A stretch of DNA of 24,863 nt from JAHHUH01 sp045123075 (GTDB taxonomy: Bacteria; Bacillota; Negativicutes; Acidaminococcales; Acidaminococcaceae), in NCBI GenBank assembly GCA_045123075.1, contig JBGVIJ010000011.1, positions 1 to 24,863 on the forward strand, given 5' to 3'. Within the stretch, counting starts at the first letter, position 1. Each line of letters opens with the position of its first letter. Position numbers and translations under genes: made by a program. The notes under the pieces were generated by a model that searched no databases, had not been told where the DNA came from, and was given only the letters and a program-made list of their open reading frames with translations. Positions 1 to 7,548 of this stretch are shown piece by piece.

Positions 1-734
1 CAACAAAGCAAGTAACATTAGAAGCCAAAGTAATTGCTATCAGTAAAGAAGATAGTAAAAACTTAGGTATTAACTGGAATTGGGATAAGGTTCCCCAAAA
101 TGATGAACACCAAAATAATAACAACTACGACAATGATAATATTAGTAATAATTTTGGTGGTAACTTTAAATTTTGGCGAGGTTATTCCTTTAAATTTAAC
201 GCTACACTAAACGCGCTCATTGCTAAGGGAAAAGCAAAGATACTGGCAACTCCAAGTATTATTACCATTCCTGGTAAAGAAGCAAGCATATTTATTGGTG
301 ACCATATCCCCGTTCAAACAGAAAAGCACAATAGTACAGGCAGTTATACCACAACGGAATACATCGACGCAGGTATAAAGCTTACCTACACCCCCATAGT
401 AAGTAGAGATGGTAAGATGGTTACTGCTTCCGTTCATACAGAAGTTAGCACGCCATCCCTCGTCAGCGAAATGAAGAACTACCGTATTACAAGTCGCACT
501 GCTGATACTAACGTGCGTATGTTAAGCGGTGAAACTCTTGTAATTGGCGGACTTATTAACGAAGAAGAAATGAAGAGCATGCAAAAGGTTCCCCTGCTCT
601 CTAACATTCCCATATTTGGCGAGTTATTCAAGAACCGTAGTAAACGTAAATCTAAAACGGAAGTAATCATGTTCTTAACACCGCATATCACAGAAGCAGG
701 CAAATCTCCTGCAATATACTCACACAATCCATAA
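1..734 (+). CDS. Secretin (GspD/PilQ family), C-terminal part; 5' end cut by window
   Basis: The open frame runs from the window edge (codons in phase with base 3) to TAA at 732-734, giving 243 visible residues and no start codon. It is the C-terminal secretin domain that forms the outer-membrane beta-barrel ring of type II secretion, type IV pili or competence systems. Diagnostic stretches, in order, are the domain entry (KVIAISKEDSKNLGINW), the gate region (ATPSIITIPGKEASIFIGD), GETLVIGGLI, and the family signature VPLLSNIPIFGELF, followed by TEVIMFLTPHI near the end. An asparagine-rich insert (about residues 33-55) follows the entry motif and is probably a low-complexity loop. It implies an outer membrane. 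With no neighbours to the left I cannot say whether it is PilQ-like or GspD-like. It faces rarA tail to tail. Confidence 0.9.
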   Translation, partial: TKQVTLEAKVIAISKEDSKNLGINWNWDKVPQNDEHQNNNNYDNDNISNNFGGNFKFWRGYSFKFNATLNALIAKGKAKILATPSIITIPGKEASIFIGDHIPVQTEKHNSTGSYTTTEYIDAGIKLTYTPIVSRDGKMVTASVHTEVSTPSLVSEMKNYRITSRTADTNVRMLSGETLVIGGLINEEEMKSMQKVPLLSNIPIFGELFKNRSKRKSKTEVIMFLTPHITEAGKSPAIYSHNP

Positions 735-741
735 AAACAAC

Positions 742-768
742 AAAGCTCCCGAAAATTCGGGAGCTTTT
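742..768. terminator. Bidirectional intrinsic terminator between secretin and rarA
   Basis: A near-perfect inverted repeat, AAAGCTCCCGAA / TTCGGGAGCTTT, spans 742-767 with a very short AA centre. It is followed on the plus strand by TTTTATATTTT. On the minus strand it is followed by TTGTTGTTTTT. It lies between the secretin stop (734) and the rarA stop (780), so it can end transcripts from both sides. Confidence 0.85.
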
Positions 769-779
769 ATATTTTAGCT

Positions 780-2057
780 TTACTTTTGTTTTCTACCTGT
801 ATCTTCCCCATTACCGCTAGGTACGTAGTATTTTGTACCTACAAGTTCATCGGGCAAATATTGTTGCTCTACCCAACCACCGTAGTTATGAGGATACTTA
901 TAGTCAATACCGTGACCAAGAGCTTTAGCACCGGGGTAATGAGCGTCACGTAAATGCTTAGGAACATTACCGCAGTTCTTATTGCGCACATCAGCACGAG
1001 CGTTGGCAATCCCTACATAAGAAGCATTACTCTTGGGAGCGCTGGCAATATAGCACACAGCTTCTGCCAAAGGAATTTGTGCTTCAGGGAAGCCTACAAA
1101 ATCTGCAGCTTGGGCAGCAGCGTTGGCAACTACAAGGGCTTGTGGGTCTGCAAGACCTACATCCTCAGCAGCAGCTATAACAATGCGACGAGCAATGAAA
1201 CGTAAGTCTTCACCGCCTTCAATCATGCGAGCAAGATAATGTAACGCAGCATCTGCATCGCTACCGCGCATACTCTTGATAAACGCACTGACAATGTCGT
1301 AATGCTGGTCACCTTTTTTATCGTAACGTTGCATAGCAGTACCAATAACGCTTCGCAAAACCTCAACAGTTATTTTACGCTCGCCCTCTTCAGGAAGCAT
1401 AAACTCTGCTTGTTCAAGCATATTCAAAGCGCTACGAGCATCACCTGCGCTAAAGTCAGCTAATATTTGCAACGCATCTTGTTCAATAGTGAAGCTACCA
1501 CCAAAACCGCGTTCTTGGTCTTGGATAGCACGCAAGATGATTTGCTCCATGTGCTTTGAAGTAAGCTTTTCCAAACGAATGACTTTCATTCTAGAAAGCA
1601 AGGGAGAATTTATTTCAAAGAAGGGGTTCTCTGTAGTAGCACCAATGAGTACGATAGTACCGTTTTCAACATAAGGCAGGAGAACATCTTGTTGTGCTTT
1701 ATTGAAGCGATGTATTTCGTCGATGAACACGATGGTTCTGCCCATACCACTACGCTGCAGTTCTTGAGCTTTGCTAATCAGCTTACGAAGCTCCGGCACA
1801 CCGGAAGATACAGCATTAATGGAAACAAACTGGTTGCCGGTAACATTAGCGATTACGGTTGCAAGAGTTGTCTTGCCTGTTCCCGGAGGTCCGTAAAAAA
1901 GTACAGATTGGAGCATATCCCGCTCAATCATGCGGCGTAAAGGACTACCAACGCCTACAGCTTTTTCCTGACCGACGAAGTCGCTTAATTTTTCCGGGCG
2001 CATTCTGTCAGCCAAGGGCTTTTTCTGTTCATAACCAAAACTAAATAAGCTATCCAT
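780..2057 (-). CDS. rarA: Replication-associated recombination protein A (RarA/MgsA), AAA+ ATPase
   Basis: A 425-residue AAA+ ATPase of the RarA/MgsA/WRNIP1 family, related to clamp-loader subunits, which acts at stalled replication forks. Visible motifs are Walker A GPPGTGKT (residues 56-63), Walker B with DEIH (113-116, in IVFIDEIHRFNK), and a sensor-1 region IGATTENPFFEIN. A long C-terminal half typical of the family follows, ending in the conserved region around YKYPHNYGGWVEQQYLP. Length matches full-length bacterial RarA. The ATG at 2057 has GGAG 8 nt upstream, and that Shine-Dalgarno lies within the last codons of tcdA. The gap to tcdA is 3 nt, so the two are very likely co-transcribed. 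The tcdA-rarA pair next to aspS matches yrvM-yrvN of Bacillus (known synteny). Confidence 0.95.
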   Translation of the reverse strand: MDSLFSFGYEQKKPLADRMRPEKLSDFVGQEKAVGVGSPLRRMIERDMLQSVLFYGPPGTGKTTLATVIANVTGNQFVSINAVSSGVPELRKLISKAQELQRSGMGRTIVFIDEIHRFNKAQQDVLLPYVENGTIVLIGATTENPFFEINSPLLSRMKVIRLEKLTSKHMEQIILRAIQDQERGFGGSFTIEQDALQILADFSAGDARSALNMLEQAEFMLPEEGERKITVEVLRSVIGTAMQRYDKKGDQHYDIVSAFIKSMRGSDADAALHYLARMIEGGEDLRFIARRIVIAAAEDVGLADPQALVVANAAAQAADFVGFPEAQIPLAEAVCYIASAPKSNASYVGIANARADVRNKNCGNVPKHLRDAHYPGAKALGHGIDYKYPHNYGGWVEQQYLPDELVGTKYYVPSGNGEDTGRKQK

Positions 2058-2060
2058 AAT

Positions 2061-2744
2061 CTATACTCCAATAATCTTGCGAACAATGTGGGAAGCAATC
2101 AAAAGACCTGCACTAGCAGGAACGAAGACTAAGCTTCCGGGCACAGCTTCCTTGCTTGCGTACACAGGATTTTCTGTAGAAAAGACCACTGCCACACCCT
2201 TATCTATGCCTGCCATGCGCAAACGCTTACGCACGCTCTTAGCTAAGGGGCAAGTGTGAGTCTTACTAATATCTGCAATTTGCAAGGTACTAGGGTCAAG
2301 TTTGTTGCCTGTACCCATAGAAGAAATCACCGGTATTTGGCGGCGGTGACACTCTACCAATAAATCTATTTTAGACGCAGTGGAATCAATGGCATCTGCC
2401 ACGAAGTCCAAGTGAGCAGGAAAGAACTTATCAAAATCACCGGGTTCATAGAATTCACTGCGCAAAGTTACTTTGCAGTCAGGATTTATTTGAGCGATAC
2501 GTTCTGCAATAACCTCCGTTTTAAGCCTACCCATAGTGCTTTCCAAAGCAGGAAGCTGACGGTTAATATTACTGGAAGCTACTTCGTCAGCATCAACTAA
2601 GGTCAACGCCCCTACTCCGCTGCGGGCAAGAGCTTCTGCAATATAGCTGCCTACACCGCCCAAACCAACAACTGCCACATGAGCAGCTTGTAGTTTTTCG
2701 ATATTCTCTTGTCCAATAACGTAAGCAACTCTTGATAAATCCAT
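2061..2744 (-). CDS. tcdA: tRNA threonylcarbamoyladenosine dehydratase (TcdA, YgdL/YrvM)
   Basis: A 227-residue E1-like (ThiF/MoeB superfamily) enzyme. TcdA uses ATP to cyclise N6-threonylcarbamoyladenosine at tRNA position 37 to ct6A. The nucleotide-binding glycine motif GLGGVG is at residues 27-32, followed by the acidic cluster VDADEV (50-55) and the superfamily NxNRQ motif (59-63). THTCPLAKSVRKRLR in the second half is family-typical. It is slightly shorter than the E. coli protein (about 268 residues), mainly at the C terminus, with core motifs present. The ATG at 2744 has AGAGGT 5 nt upstream. It sits directly downstream of the 6S RNA with no terminator between them, and 3 nt before rarA. 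The family is clear; the exact substrate is inferred from family and synteny. Confidence 0.88.
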   Translation of the reverse strand: MDLSRVAYVIGQENIEKLQAAHVAVVGLGGVGSYIAEALARSGVGALTLVDADEVASSNINRQLPALESTMGRLKTEVIAERIAQINPDCKVTLRSEFYEPGDFDKFFPAHLDFVADAIDSTASKIDLLVECHRRQIPVISSMGTGNKLDPSTLQIADISKTHTCPLAKSVRKRLRMAGIDKGVAVVFSTENPVYASKEAVPGSLVFVPASAGLLIASHIVRKIIGV

Positions 2745-2761
2745 AAATTACCTCTATAAAG

Positions 2762-2949
2762 TATTATGCCCCACAATGCCGTCCCGCTCCATGTTTTGAA
2801 CCTGCATGTGCAGGTGGGTGCCTTCCCTCTTACCGCAAGGGTCCACTCAAAGGAGGCTTGATTTTGGTAAGCGGAGTATCAGGCTCCCTAGGTCAGAGTG
2901 TTGGCTCAAAACCTGTGGAGCAATGTAACGAACATCGCAGGGTAATAAT
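2762..2949 (-). ncRNA. ssrS: 6S RNA (SsrS), regulator of RNA polymerase
   Basis: 6S RNA mimics an open promoter and sequesters housekeeping RNA polymerase. Read on the minus strand, the segment folds by eye into the 6S rod. The closing stem is CCCTGCGATG (2942-2933) with CATTGTGGGG (2778-2769), ten pairs including wobbles, extended by an A/T stem ATTAT/ATAAT. Then come GCTCCA/TGGAGC (2921-2916 with 2791-2786) and GTTTTGA/TCAAAAC (2912-2906 with 2799-2793). A central bubble follows (5' side about 2905-2889), whose 3' side carries the small hairpin CCTGC-ACAT-GCAGG (2814-2801). The terminal stem is GGG-A-GCCT/AGGC-A-CCC plus CTTACC/GGTAAG (2871-2866 with 2834-2829). The length of about 188 nt fits. 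The position between aspS and tcdA matches the Bacillus 6S-1 (bsrA) locus as I recall it. A leader from about 2985 may be processed off. Ends are approximate. Confidence 0.87.
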
Positions 2950-2991
2950 TAAATTCAATGTGTTAGGCTGTAGCCTGTTTTTCACACCTCT

Positions 2992-3020
2992 ATAATAGCA
3001 AAAAAGGAAGCGTTTTTCAA
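2992..3020 (-). promoter_or_regulatory. Predicted sigma-A promoter of the 6S RNA (and possibly tcdA-rarA)
   Basis: On the minus strand, TTGAAA (3020-3015) and TATTAT (2997-2992) are separated by exactly 17 nt, predicting a start near 2985. The -35 box lies in the loop and arm of the aspS terminator hairpin. No equally good promoter was seen closer to the 6S closing stem, although a weak CATAAT box occurs at its 3' end. Confidence 0.65.
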
Positions 3021-3029
3021 CGCTTCCTT
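3004..3029 (-). terminator. Intrinsic terminator of the lapA-to-aspS operon
   Basis: Nine-pair hairpin AAGGAAGCG / CGCTTCCTT (3029-3021 with 3012-3004 on the minus strand) with an A-rich loop, followed by TTTTTTGC on the minus strand. It begins 20 nt after the aspS stop codon. Confidence 0.88.
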
Positions 3030-3048
3030 TCTATTTTTTTAGTTATTA

Positions 3049-4848
3049 TTATTTGCCTGCTTCTTTTTCTTTTTTAAGAGCCAAGGACGGACGGATATGG
3101 AGTTCACGCAATTGTTTGTCGTCAACATCGTTAGGAGCTTGAGTCATTACGCAAGCTGCAGATTGAGTTTTCGGGAAAGCAATTACGTCGCGGATAGAAT
3201 CGCGTTGAGCCATAATCATGATCAAACGGTCGAGACCGAATGCCAAGCCGCCATGCGGAGGAGCACCGTATTCGAATGCGTTCATCATAAAGCCGAATTT
3301 TTCTTGAGCTTCTTCGTCGGATAAGCCGATAGCAGAGAAGATTTGTTTTTGTACGTCACGACGATGGATACGGATGGAACCGCCGCCGATTTCGGTACCG
3401 TTGAGTACCATGTCATATGCTTTTGCGTATACTTTGCCCGGATCGGTTGCGAGGAGAGCCAAGTCTTCGTCGCGGGGAGAAGTGAACGGATGGTGCATAG
3501 CAACATAACGTTTTTCTTCTTCGTCGTATTCGAACATCGGAAAGTCAACAACCCAAGCGAATGCCAAAGCATCGGGATCGATGAGGTTGCGGCGTTTTGC
3601 CATTTCGATACGGAGAGCGCCCAAAGCTTGAGCAACTACAGCCGGTTTGTCAGCGATGAACATAATCAAGTCGCCTGCTTCTGCTTGTGCAGTTGCAAGG
3701 ATGTTTGCCATGTGTGCTTCGCTGAAGAATTTAGCAATCGGGGATTTTACGCTGCCGTCTTCTTGAATTTGCATCCAAGCCAAGCCTTTTGCACCGTAAA
3801 TGCCAACGAAGTCAACCAATGCGTCACATTCACGACGAGGAATATTTGCATAGCCTTTTACGTTAATAGCTTTAACTACGCCACCGTTTTCGATAACTTG
3901 GTTAAATACTTTGAAGTCGGAATCTTTAACAGCGTCAACCATGTTGATGAGTTCCATACCGAAACGGAGGTCCGGTTTGTCGCTGCCATAACGATCCATA
4001 GCTTCATCCCAAGTCAAACGTTGGAACGGAGTTTCGATTTTTTTGCCAAGAGCGCCTTCGAAGATGTAAGCGATGAGGCCTTCCATCAATTCGAGGATTT
4101 CATCCATTTCCATGAAGGACATTTCCATGTCCAATTGGGTAAATTCGGGTTGACGATCAGCACGGAGGTCTTCGTCACGGAAGCAACGTGCGATTTGGAA
4201 GTATCTTTCCATACCGGAAACCATCAACAATTGTTTGAAGATTTGCGGAGATTGGGGAAGTGCATAGAATTTGCCGGGGTTTACACGGCTGGGAACCAAA
4301 TAGTCACGAGCGCCTTCCGGAGTGGATTTGGTGAGCATCGGAGTTTCGATTTCCAAGAAGTTTCTGGTATCCAGATAGTCACGCATCAATTTGGTTACTT
4401 TATGACGGAGAATGATGTTACGTTGCATTTCCGGACGACGGAGATCCAAGTAACGATATTTCAAGCGCAGGTTTTCATCGGTATCGATACCGTCTGCAAT
4501 GTAGAACGGCGGGGTTTTAGCAGCGTTCAATACTTCGATTTCTTCTGCCATAATTTCGATTTCACCGGTAGCGATATTAGCATTTACAGTAGCAGCGTCA
4601 CGCATAGCAACTTTACCAGCTACTTTAACTACATATTCACCACGGATGTCTTCTGCAACTTTGAAGCTTTCGCCTGCAGTTTCAGGGTCAACAACTACTT
4701 GCACAATACCGCTACGGTCACGCAAGTCAACGAAAATCAATCCACCGTGGTCACGGCGTTTTGCTACCCAACCACACAATACAACTTGTTGGCCAGCCAA
4801 TTCTTTGCCAACTACGCCACAGTTATGGCTACGTTTTGCATTAATCAT
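3049..4848 (-). CDS. aspS: Aspartyl-tRNA synthetase, bacterial type
   Basis: A class II aminoacyl-tRNA synthetase that charges tRNA-Asp in the cytoplasm. With the start at 4848 (MINAKRSHNC...) it is 599 residues, the usual bacterial size. Visible parts are the N-terminal OB-fold anticodon domain (about 18-105, VVLCGWVAKRRDHGGLIFVDLRD), catalytic QSPQ (199-202), motif 2 FRDEDLRADRQPEFTQ (223-238), the bacterial insertion (GAD) domain in the middle, and motif 3 GLAFGLDRL (534-542). An in-frame start further upstream (4956) would overlap hisS by about 100 nt. The ATG at 4848 has AGAGG at good spacing and follows the hisS stop by 4 nt, so I chose it. It is the last gene of the operon, followed by a terminator. 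No T-box precedes it. Confidence 0.97.
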   Translation of the reverse strand: MINAKRSHNCGVVGKELAGQQVVLCGWVAKRRDHGGLIFVDLRDRSGIVQVVVDPETAGESFKVAEDIRGEYVVKVAGKVAMRDAATVNANIATGEIEIMAEEIEVLNAAKTPPFYIADGIDTDENLRLKYRYLDLRRPEMQRNIILRHKVTKLMRDYLDTRNFLEIETPMLTKSTPEGARDYLVPSRVNPGKFYALPQSPQIFKQLLMVSGMERYFQIARCFRDEDLRADRQPEFTQLDMEMSFMEMDEILELMEGLIAYIFEGALGKKIETPFQRLTWDEAMDRYGSDKPDLRFGMELINMVDAVKDSDFKVFNQVIENGGVVKAINVKGYANIPRRECDALVDFVGIYGAKGLAWMQIQEDGSVKSPIAKFFSEAHMANILATAQAEAGDLIMFIADKPAVVAQALGALRIEMAKRRNLIDPDALAFAWVVDFPMFEYDEEEKRYVAMHHPFTSPRDEDLALLATDPGKVYAKAYDMVLNGTEIGGGSIRIHRRDVQKQIFSAIGLSDEEAQEKFGFMMNAFEYGAPPHGGLAFGLDRLIMIMAQRDSIRDVIAFPKTQSAACVMTQAPNDVDDKQLRELHIRPSLALKKEKEAGK

Positions 4849-4852
4849 AATC

Positions 4853-6112
4853 TTACACCTCTGTTTGTAATTTAGTGAGTATATCACTGATGGCGATTTC
4901 GTTTTGCTCGCTGTTAGCCATATTGCGGAGAACAACTTGTCCGCGGGCAACTTCATCCTCGCCGAAAATTAACACGTATTTTGCTTGTACTCTGTTTGCT
5001 GCTTTCATTTGCGCTTTCATACTACGACCTTGGAAGTCATAATCAACTTTGAAACCTGCTCGACGCAATTCAATGGCAGTTTTGAAAGCTACGGTAAAGT
5101 TATCTTGTTTGGGGCAAACTACGAAAACATCCATGGATTCATCTGCTGCCGGCAACAAGTTTTGGCTTTCCAAAGCTAAGAGTACACGTTCCATACCCAT
5201 TGCAAAACCAATACCAGGAGTTGCAGGGCCACCTACTTCTTCAATCAAGCCGTCGTAACGACCGCCGCCGCATACTGCACTTTGTGCACCAAGGGGGCTG
5301 TATTGGATTTCGAAAGCAGTTTTTGTATAGTAGTCAAGACCGCGAACCAAGTTATGGTCAACCACGTAATCAACGCCAGCTGCAGTGAGCAGTTCTTTCA
5401 AACCGTCAAAGTGAGCTTTACATTCATCACACAGGCATTCTTCCAAACTGGGAGCACCTACGCCAAGTTCTTGGCATTTAGGATTTTTGCAGTCAAGCAA
5501 ACGTAAGGGATTTCTATCATAACGGGATTGGCAATCTTTACACAATTCGTCAAAGTTGGGTTTGAAGAACTCTTGCAATTTTTCTCTGTGGCTAGGTCTG
5601 CATTTGGGGCAGCCTACAGAGTTAATTTTCAGTTTCAAATCTTTCAAACCAAGGTTTTGAAGAATTTGTACTGCCAACAAGATAATTTCTGCATCAATGT
5701 TAGGACCTTGGATACCCAATGCTTCGATACCGAATTGATGGAATTGACGGTAACGACCAGCTTGGGGACGGTCATAACGGAACATAGGTCCAATGTAGAA
5801 CAATTTGGTGGGAGCAGGTTCTGCGTAAAGTTTATGCTCAATGTAAGCACGAACTGCGGAAGCGGTGTTTTCTGGACGCAATGTAAGGCTTCTTTCACCG
5901 CGGTCGGTAAAAGTATACATTTCCTTTTCTACAACGTCAGTGGTTTCACCAATGCCACGCAAGAACAGCTCAGTGTGTTCAAACACGGGAGTTCTAATTT
6001 CTTTGTAGCCATACTGAGCGCAAACTTTGCGCATGGTATCTTCAAGGTAACGCCACGCCCCAACATCTGTGGGCATGATGTCTTTAGTACCTCTCGGTGC
6101 CGTAGTCAGCAT
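4853..6112 (-). CDS. hisS: Histidyl-tRNA synthetase
   Basis: A class II synthetase of 419 residues that charges tRNA-His. It starts with the typical TAPRGTKDIMP. Motif 2 (FRYDRPQAGRYRQFHQ, 111-126) and the histidine-binding loop RGLDYY (257-262) are intact, followed by the C-terminal anticodon-binding domain (about 325-419). The insertion domain is cysteine-rich (C168, C171, C191, C194, C208, C213, C226, C228, C231); CxxC-type cysteines here are common in Firmicutes HisRS and may bind metal. The full-length catalytic core argues against a HisZ paralogue. The ATG at 6112 has AGGAGG 7 nt upstream, overlapping the hemZ stop, with a gap of 11 nt. It is co-transcribed with aspS. Confidence 0.97.
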   Translation of the reverse strand: MLTTAPRGTKDIMPTDVGAWRYLEDTMRKVCAQYGYKEIRTPVFEHTELFLRGIGETTDVVEKEMYTFTDRGERSLTLRPENTASAVRAYIEHKLYAEPAPTKLFYIGPMFRYDRPQAGRYRQFHQFGIEALGIQGPNIDAEIILLAVQILQNLGLKDLKLKINSVGCPKCRPSHREKLQEFFKPNFDELCKDCQSRYDRNPLRLLDCKNPKCQELGVGAPSLEECLCDECKAHFDGLKELLTAAGVDYVVDHNLVRGLDYYTKTAFEIQYSPLGAQSAVCGGGRYDGLIEEVGGPATPGIGFAMGMERVLLALESQNLLPAADESMDVFVVCPKQDNFTVAFKTAIELRRAGFKVDYDFQGRSMKAQMKAANRVQAKYVLIFGEDEVARGQVVLRNMANSEQNEIAISDILTKLQTEV

Positions 6113-6123
6113 GCTGATTCCTC

Positions 6124-7548
6124 CTATTCTTTAAACAGCAACATTCGCTTTTCGCCAAGCTGCTGGATATTACTTGTATATGTAAATATATTTTTTGGCA
6201 TACTCAAACGTGAGATGTGATGACCGTCTGCGTGGGGCAACTTAGTTGCAGAAGAAGGACCAATGCCAATTACAGTATGACGTTCTTCCATCATTTGCAC
6301 ATTGTAGATGCTTTCCGTTCCCGGAAGTGCATAACCAATGTTTGCAAGGTGTCCCAGCATATAATGTTGACGGTATAAATAATAGGGATGCATCCCCATC
6401 TCCGCCGCCACTTCTTGTCCCCTACGCACCATTCTTGCCGCACTTTCTGCAGGCAAACCTATTTGCGAACCGAAGAGTGCGGAATCTCGCTTCAAGGTTA
6501 AAGTGTGTACCGTAAGGTTATGTGGCTTCAGCAACGCGGCTTTTTGTAAGGAATACGCAATGTCTTCCTCAGTTTCACCGGGTAAACCAATAATCAAATC
6601 CGTATTGATTACAGGAATGTTGCTCTTGGCAGTCATTTCATAAGCCTTGTAGAAATCTGCAATGGTATGAGCGCGACCAATGAGCTTTAAGGTTTTATCG
6701 TGGAAGGTCTGAGGATTAACACTAATACGGTTAACACCAACAGCTTCCATAGCAGCAAGCTTACCTTGACTAAAGCAGTCAGGTCTGCCGGCTTCCACCG
6801 TAAATTCACGGATGGAAGGCAACAGTAAATTATCCGCCGCCATTTGTAAAAGTCTTGCAAAAACCTTCTCGTTTAAGCTGGTGGGAGTACCACCACCAAT
6901 GTATAAAGAAGTTACATTTAAATTTTGCACACCTAGTAATTTTACCACATTTTTTATATCTTGTTCAATGAAATTTAAAAAGTTTTGCTGACTTTCTTCA
7001 TCTTTAGGGACAATTCCGGAAGGGAATGAACAATAAGAACATTTACTGGGGCAAAATGGAATGCCAATGTAAATGCCAGCCTCTTTCTTTTCGTCTGGAA
7101 CAAGTTGTTTTTGGAGCTTGCAGATATTAGTTAAAAGCTCTGCTTGCTCAACTGGAAGCAAATATTTTTCTTGCAGATAGTCAGGTAACATTGCAAACGC
7201 AGTGCCGCTATCCACAAGCTTATGTGCAAGTTTACCGGGACGTACGCCAGTTAAAATACCCCAAGGCAATTCCACTGTCTGTCCTGTCATTTGGGTAAAT
7301 ACATCTAAAACAGCAAGCTTCACGCAGCGGCTTACTTCACCACTTACAAGCTCGTCGCAGGAAACGGGAGCACTCTTCCAAAACTCACCGTCCTTTTCCA
7401 AAATGGCAGCAAAGCTTCCGTTTTGGAAATCTACCCTTAAAATTACATCTCCCTCATCGGCAGGACTATATGCAAATAACGCGGCCATATCTGGAACAGA
7501 CCGCGTTAAATCAAATTCTAAATTATGCACCAAAGAATAAGTTTTCAT
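6124..7548 (-). CDS. hemZ: Radical SAM coproporphyrinogen dehydrogenase-like protein, HemZ type
   Basis: A 474-residue radical-SAM enzyme of the HemN/HemW/HemZ group. The 4Fe-4S ligand motif CxxxCxxC is at C166, C170 and C173 (GIPFCPSKCSYCSF), and the SAM-binding GGGTPTS follows at 218-224. The roughly 155-residue N-terminal extension before the cluster motif, ending in WGILTGVRPGKL, distinguishes HemZ from shorter HemW/HemN proteins. Placement just before hisS also fits HemZ in Firmicutes. HemZ is annotated as an oxygen-independent coproporphyrinogen oxidase, but the reaction is less well established than for HemN. No other heme gene is in the window, so the physiological role is open. Its ATG overlaps the stop of the upstream membrane-protein gene (ATGA). 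Confidence 0.85.
   Translation of the reverse strand: MKTYSLVHNLEFDLTRSVPDMAALFAYSPADEGDVILRVDFQNGSFAAILEKDGEFWKSAPVSCDELVSGEVSRCVKLAVLDVFTQMTGQTVELPWGILTGVRPGKLAHKLVDSGTAFAMLPDYLQEKYLLPVEQAELLTNICKLQKQLVPDEKKEAGIYIGIPFCPSKCSYCSFPSGIVPKDEESQQNFLNFIEQDIKNVVKLLGVQNLNVTSLYIGGGTPTSLNEKVFARLLQMAADNLLLPSIREFTVEAGRPDCFSQGKLAAMEAVGVNRISVNPQTFHDKTLKLIGRAHTIADFYKAYEMTAKSNIPVINTDLIIGLPGETEEDIAYSLQKAALLKPHNLTVHTLTLKRDSALFGSQIGLPAESAARMVRRGQEVAAEMGMHPYYLYRQHYMLGHLANIGYALPGTESIYNVQMMEERHTVIGIGPSSATKLPHADGHHISRLSMPKNIFTYTSNIQQLGEKRMLLFKE

Noticed and set aside
2761..3000. Riboswitch or T-box leader for tcdA
   Set aside because: There is no T-box sequence, no specifier stem and no alternative terminator. 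The pairing pattern is that of 6S RNA and spans the whole segment.
3343..4875. A 510-codon open frame on the plus strand, antisense to aspS
   Set aside because: It is a codon-bias shadow of aspS. Its product is rich in Phe, Cys and His with no recognisable domain, and it has no ribosome site. aspS on the other strand is unambiguous.
4849..4956. Longer aspS reading with 36 extra N-terminal residues
   Set aside because: The extension would overlap hisS by about 100 nt and lacks a ribosome site. The ATG at 4848 has AGAGG and begins at the normal AspRS N terminus.
5528..6220. A 230-codon plus-strand frame opposite hisS and the hemZ 3' end
   Set aside because: Shadow of hisS. It crosses the hisS-hemZ boundary and shows no protein family features.
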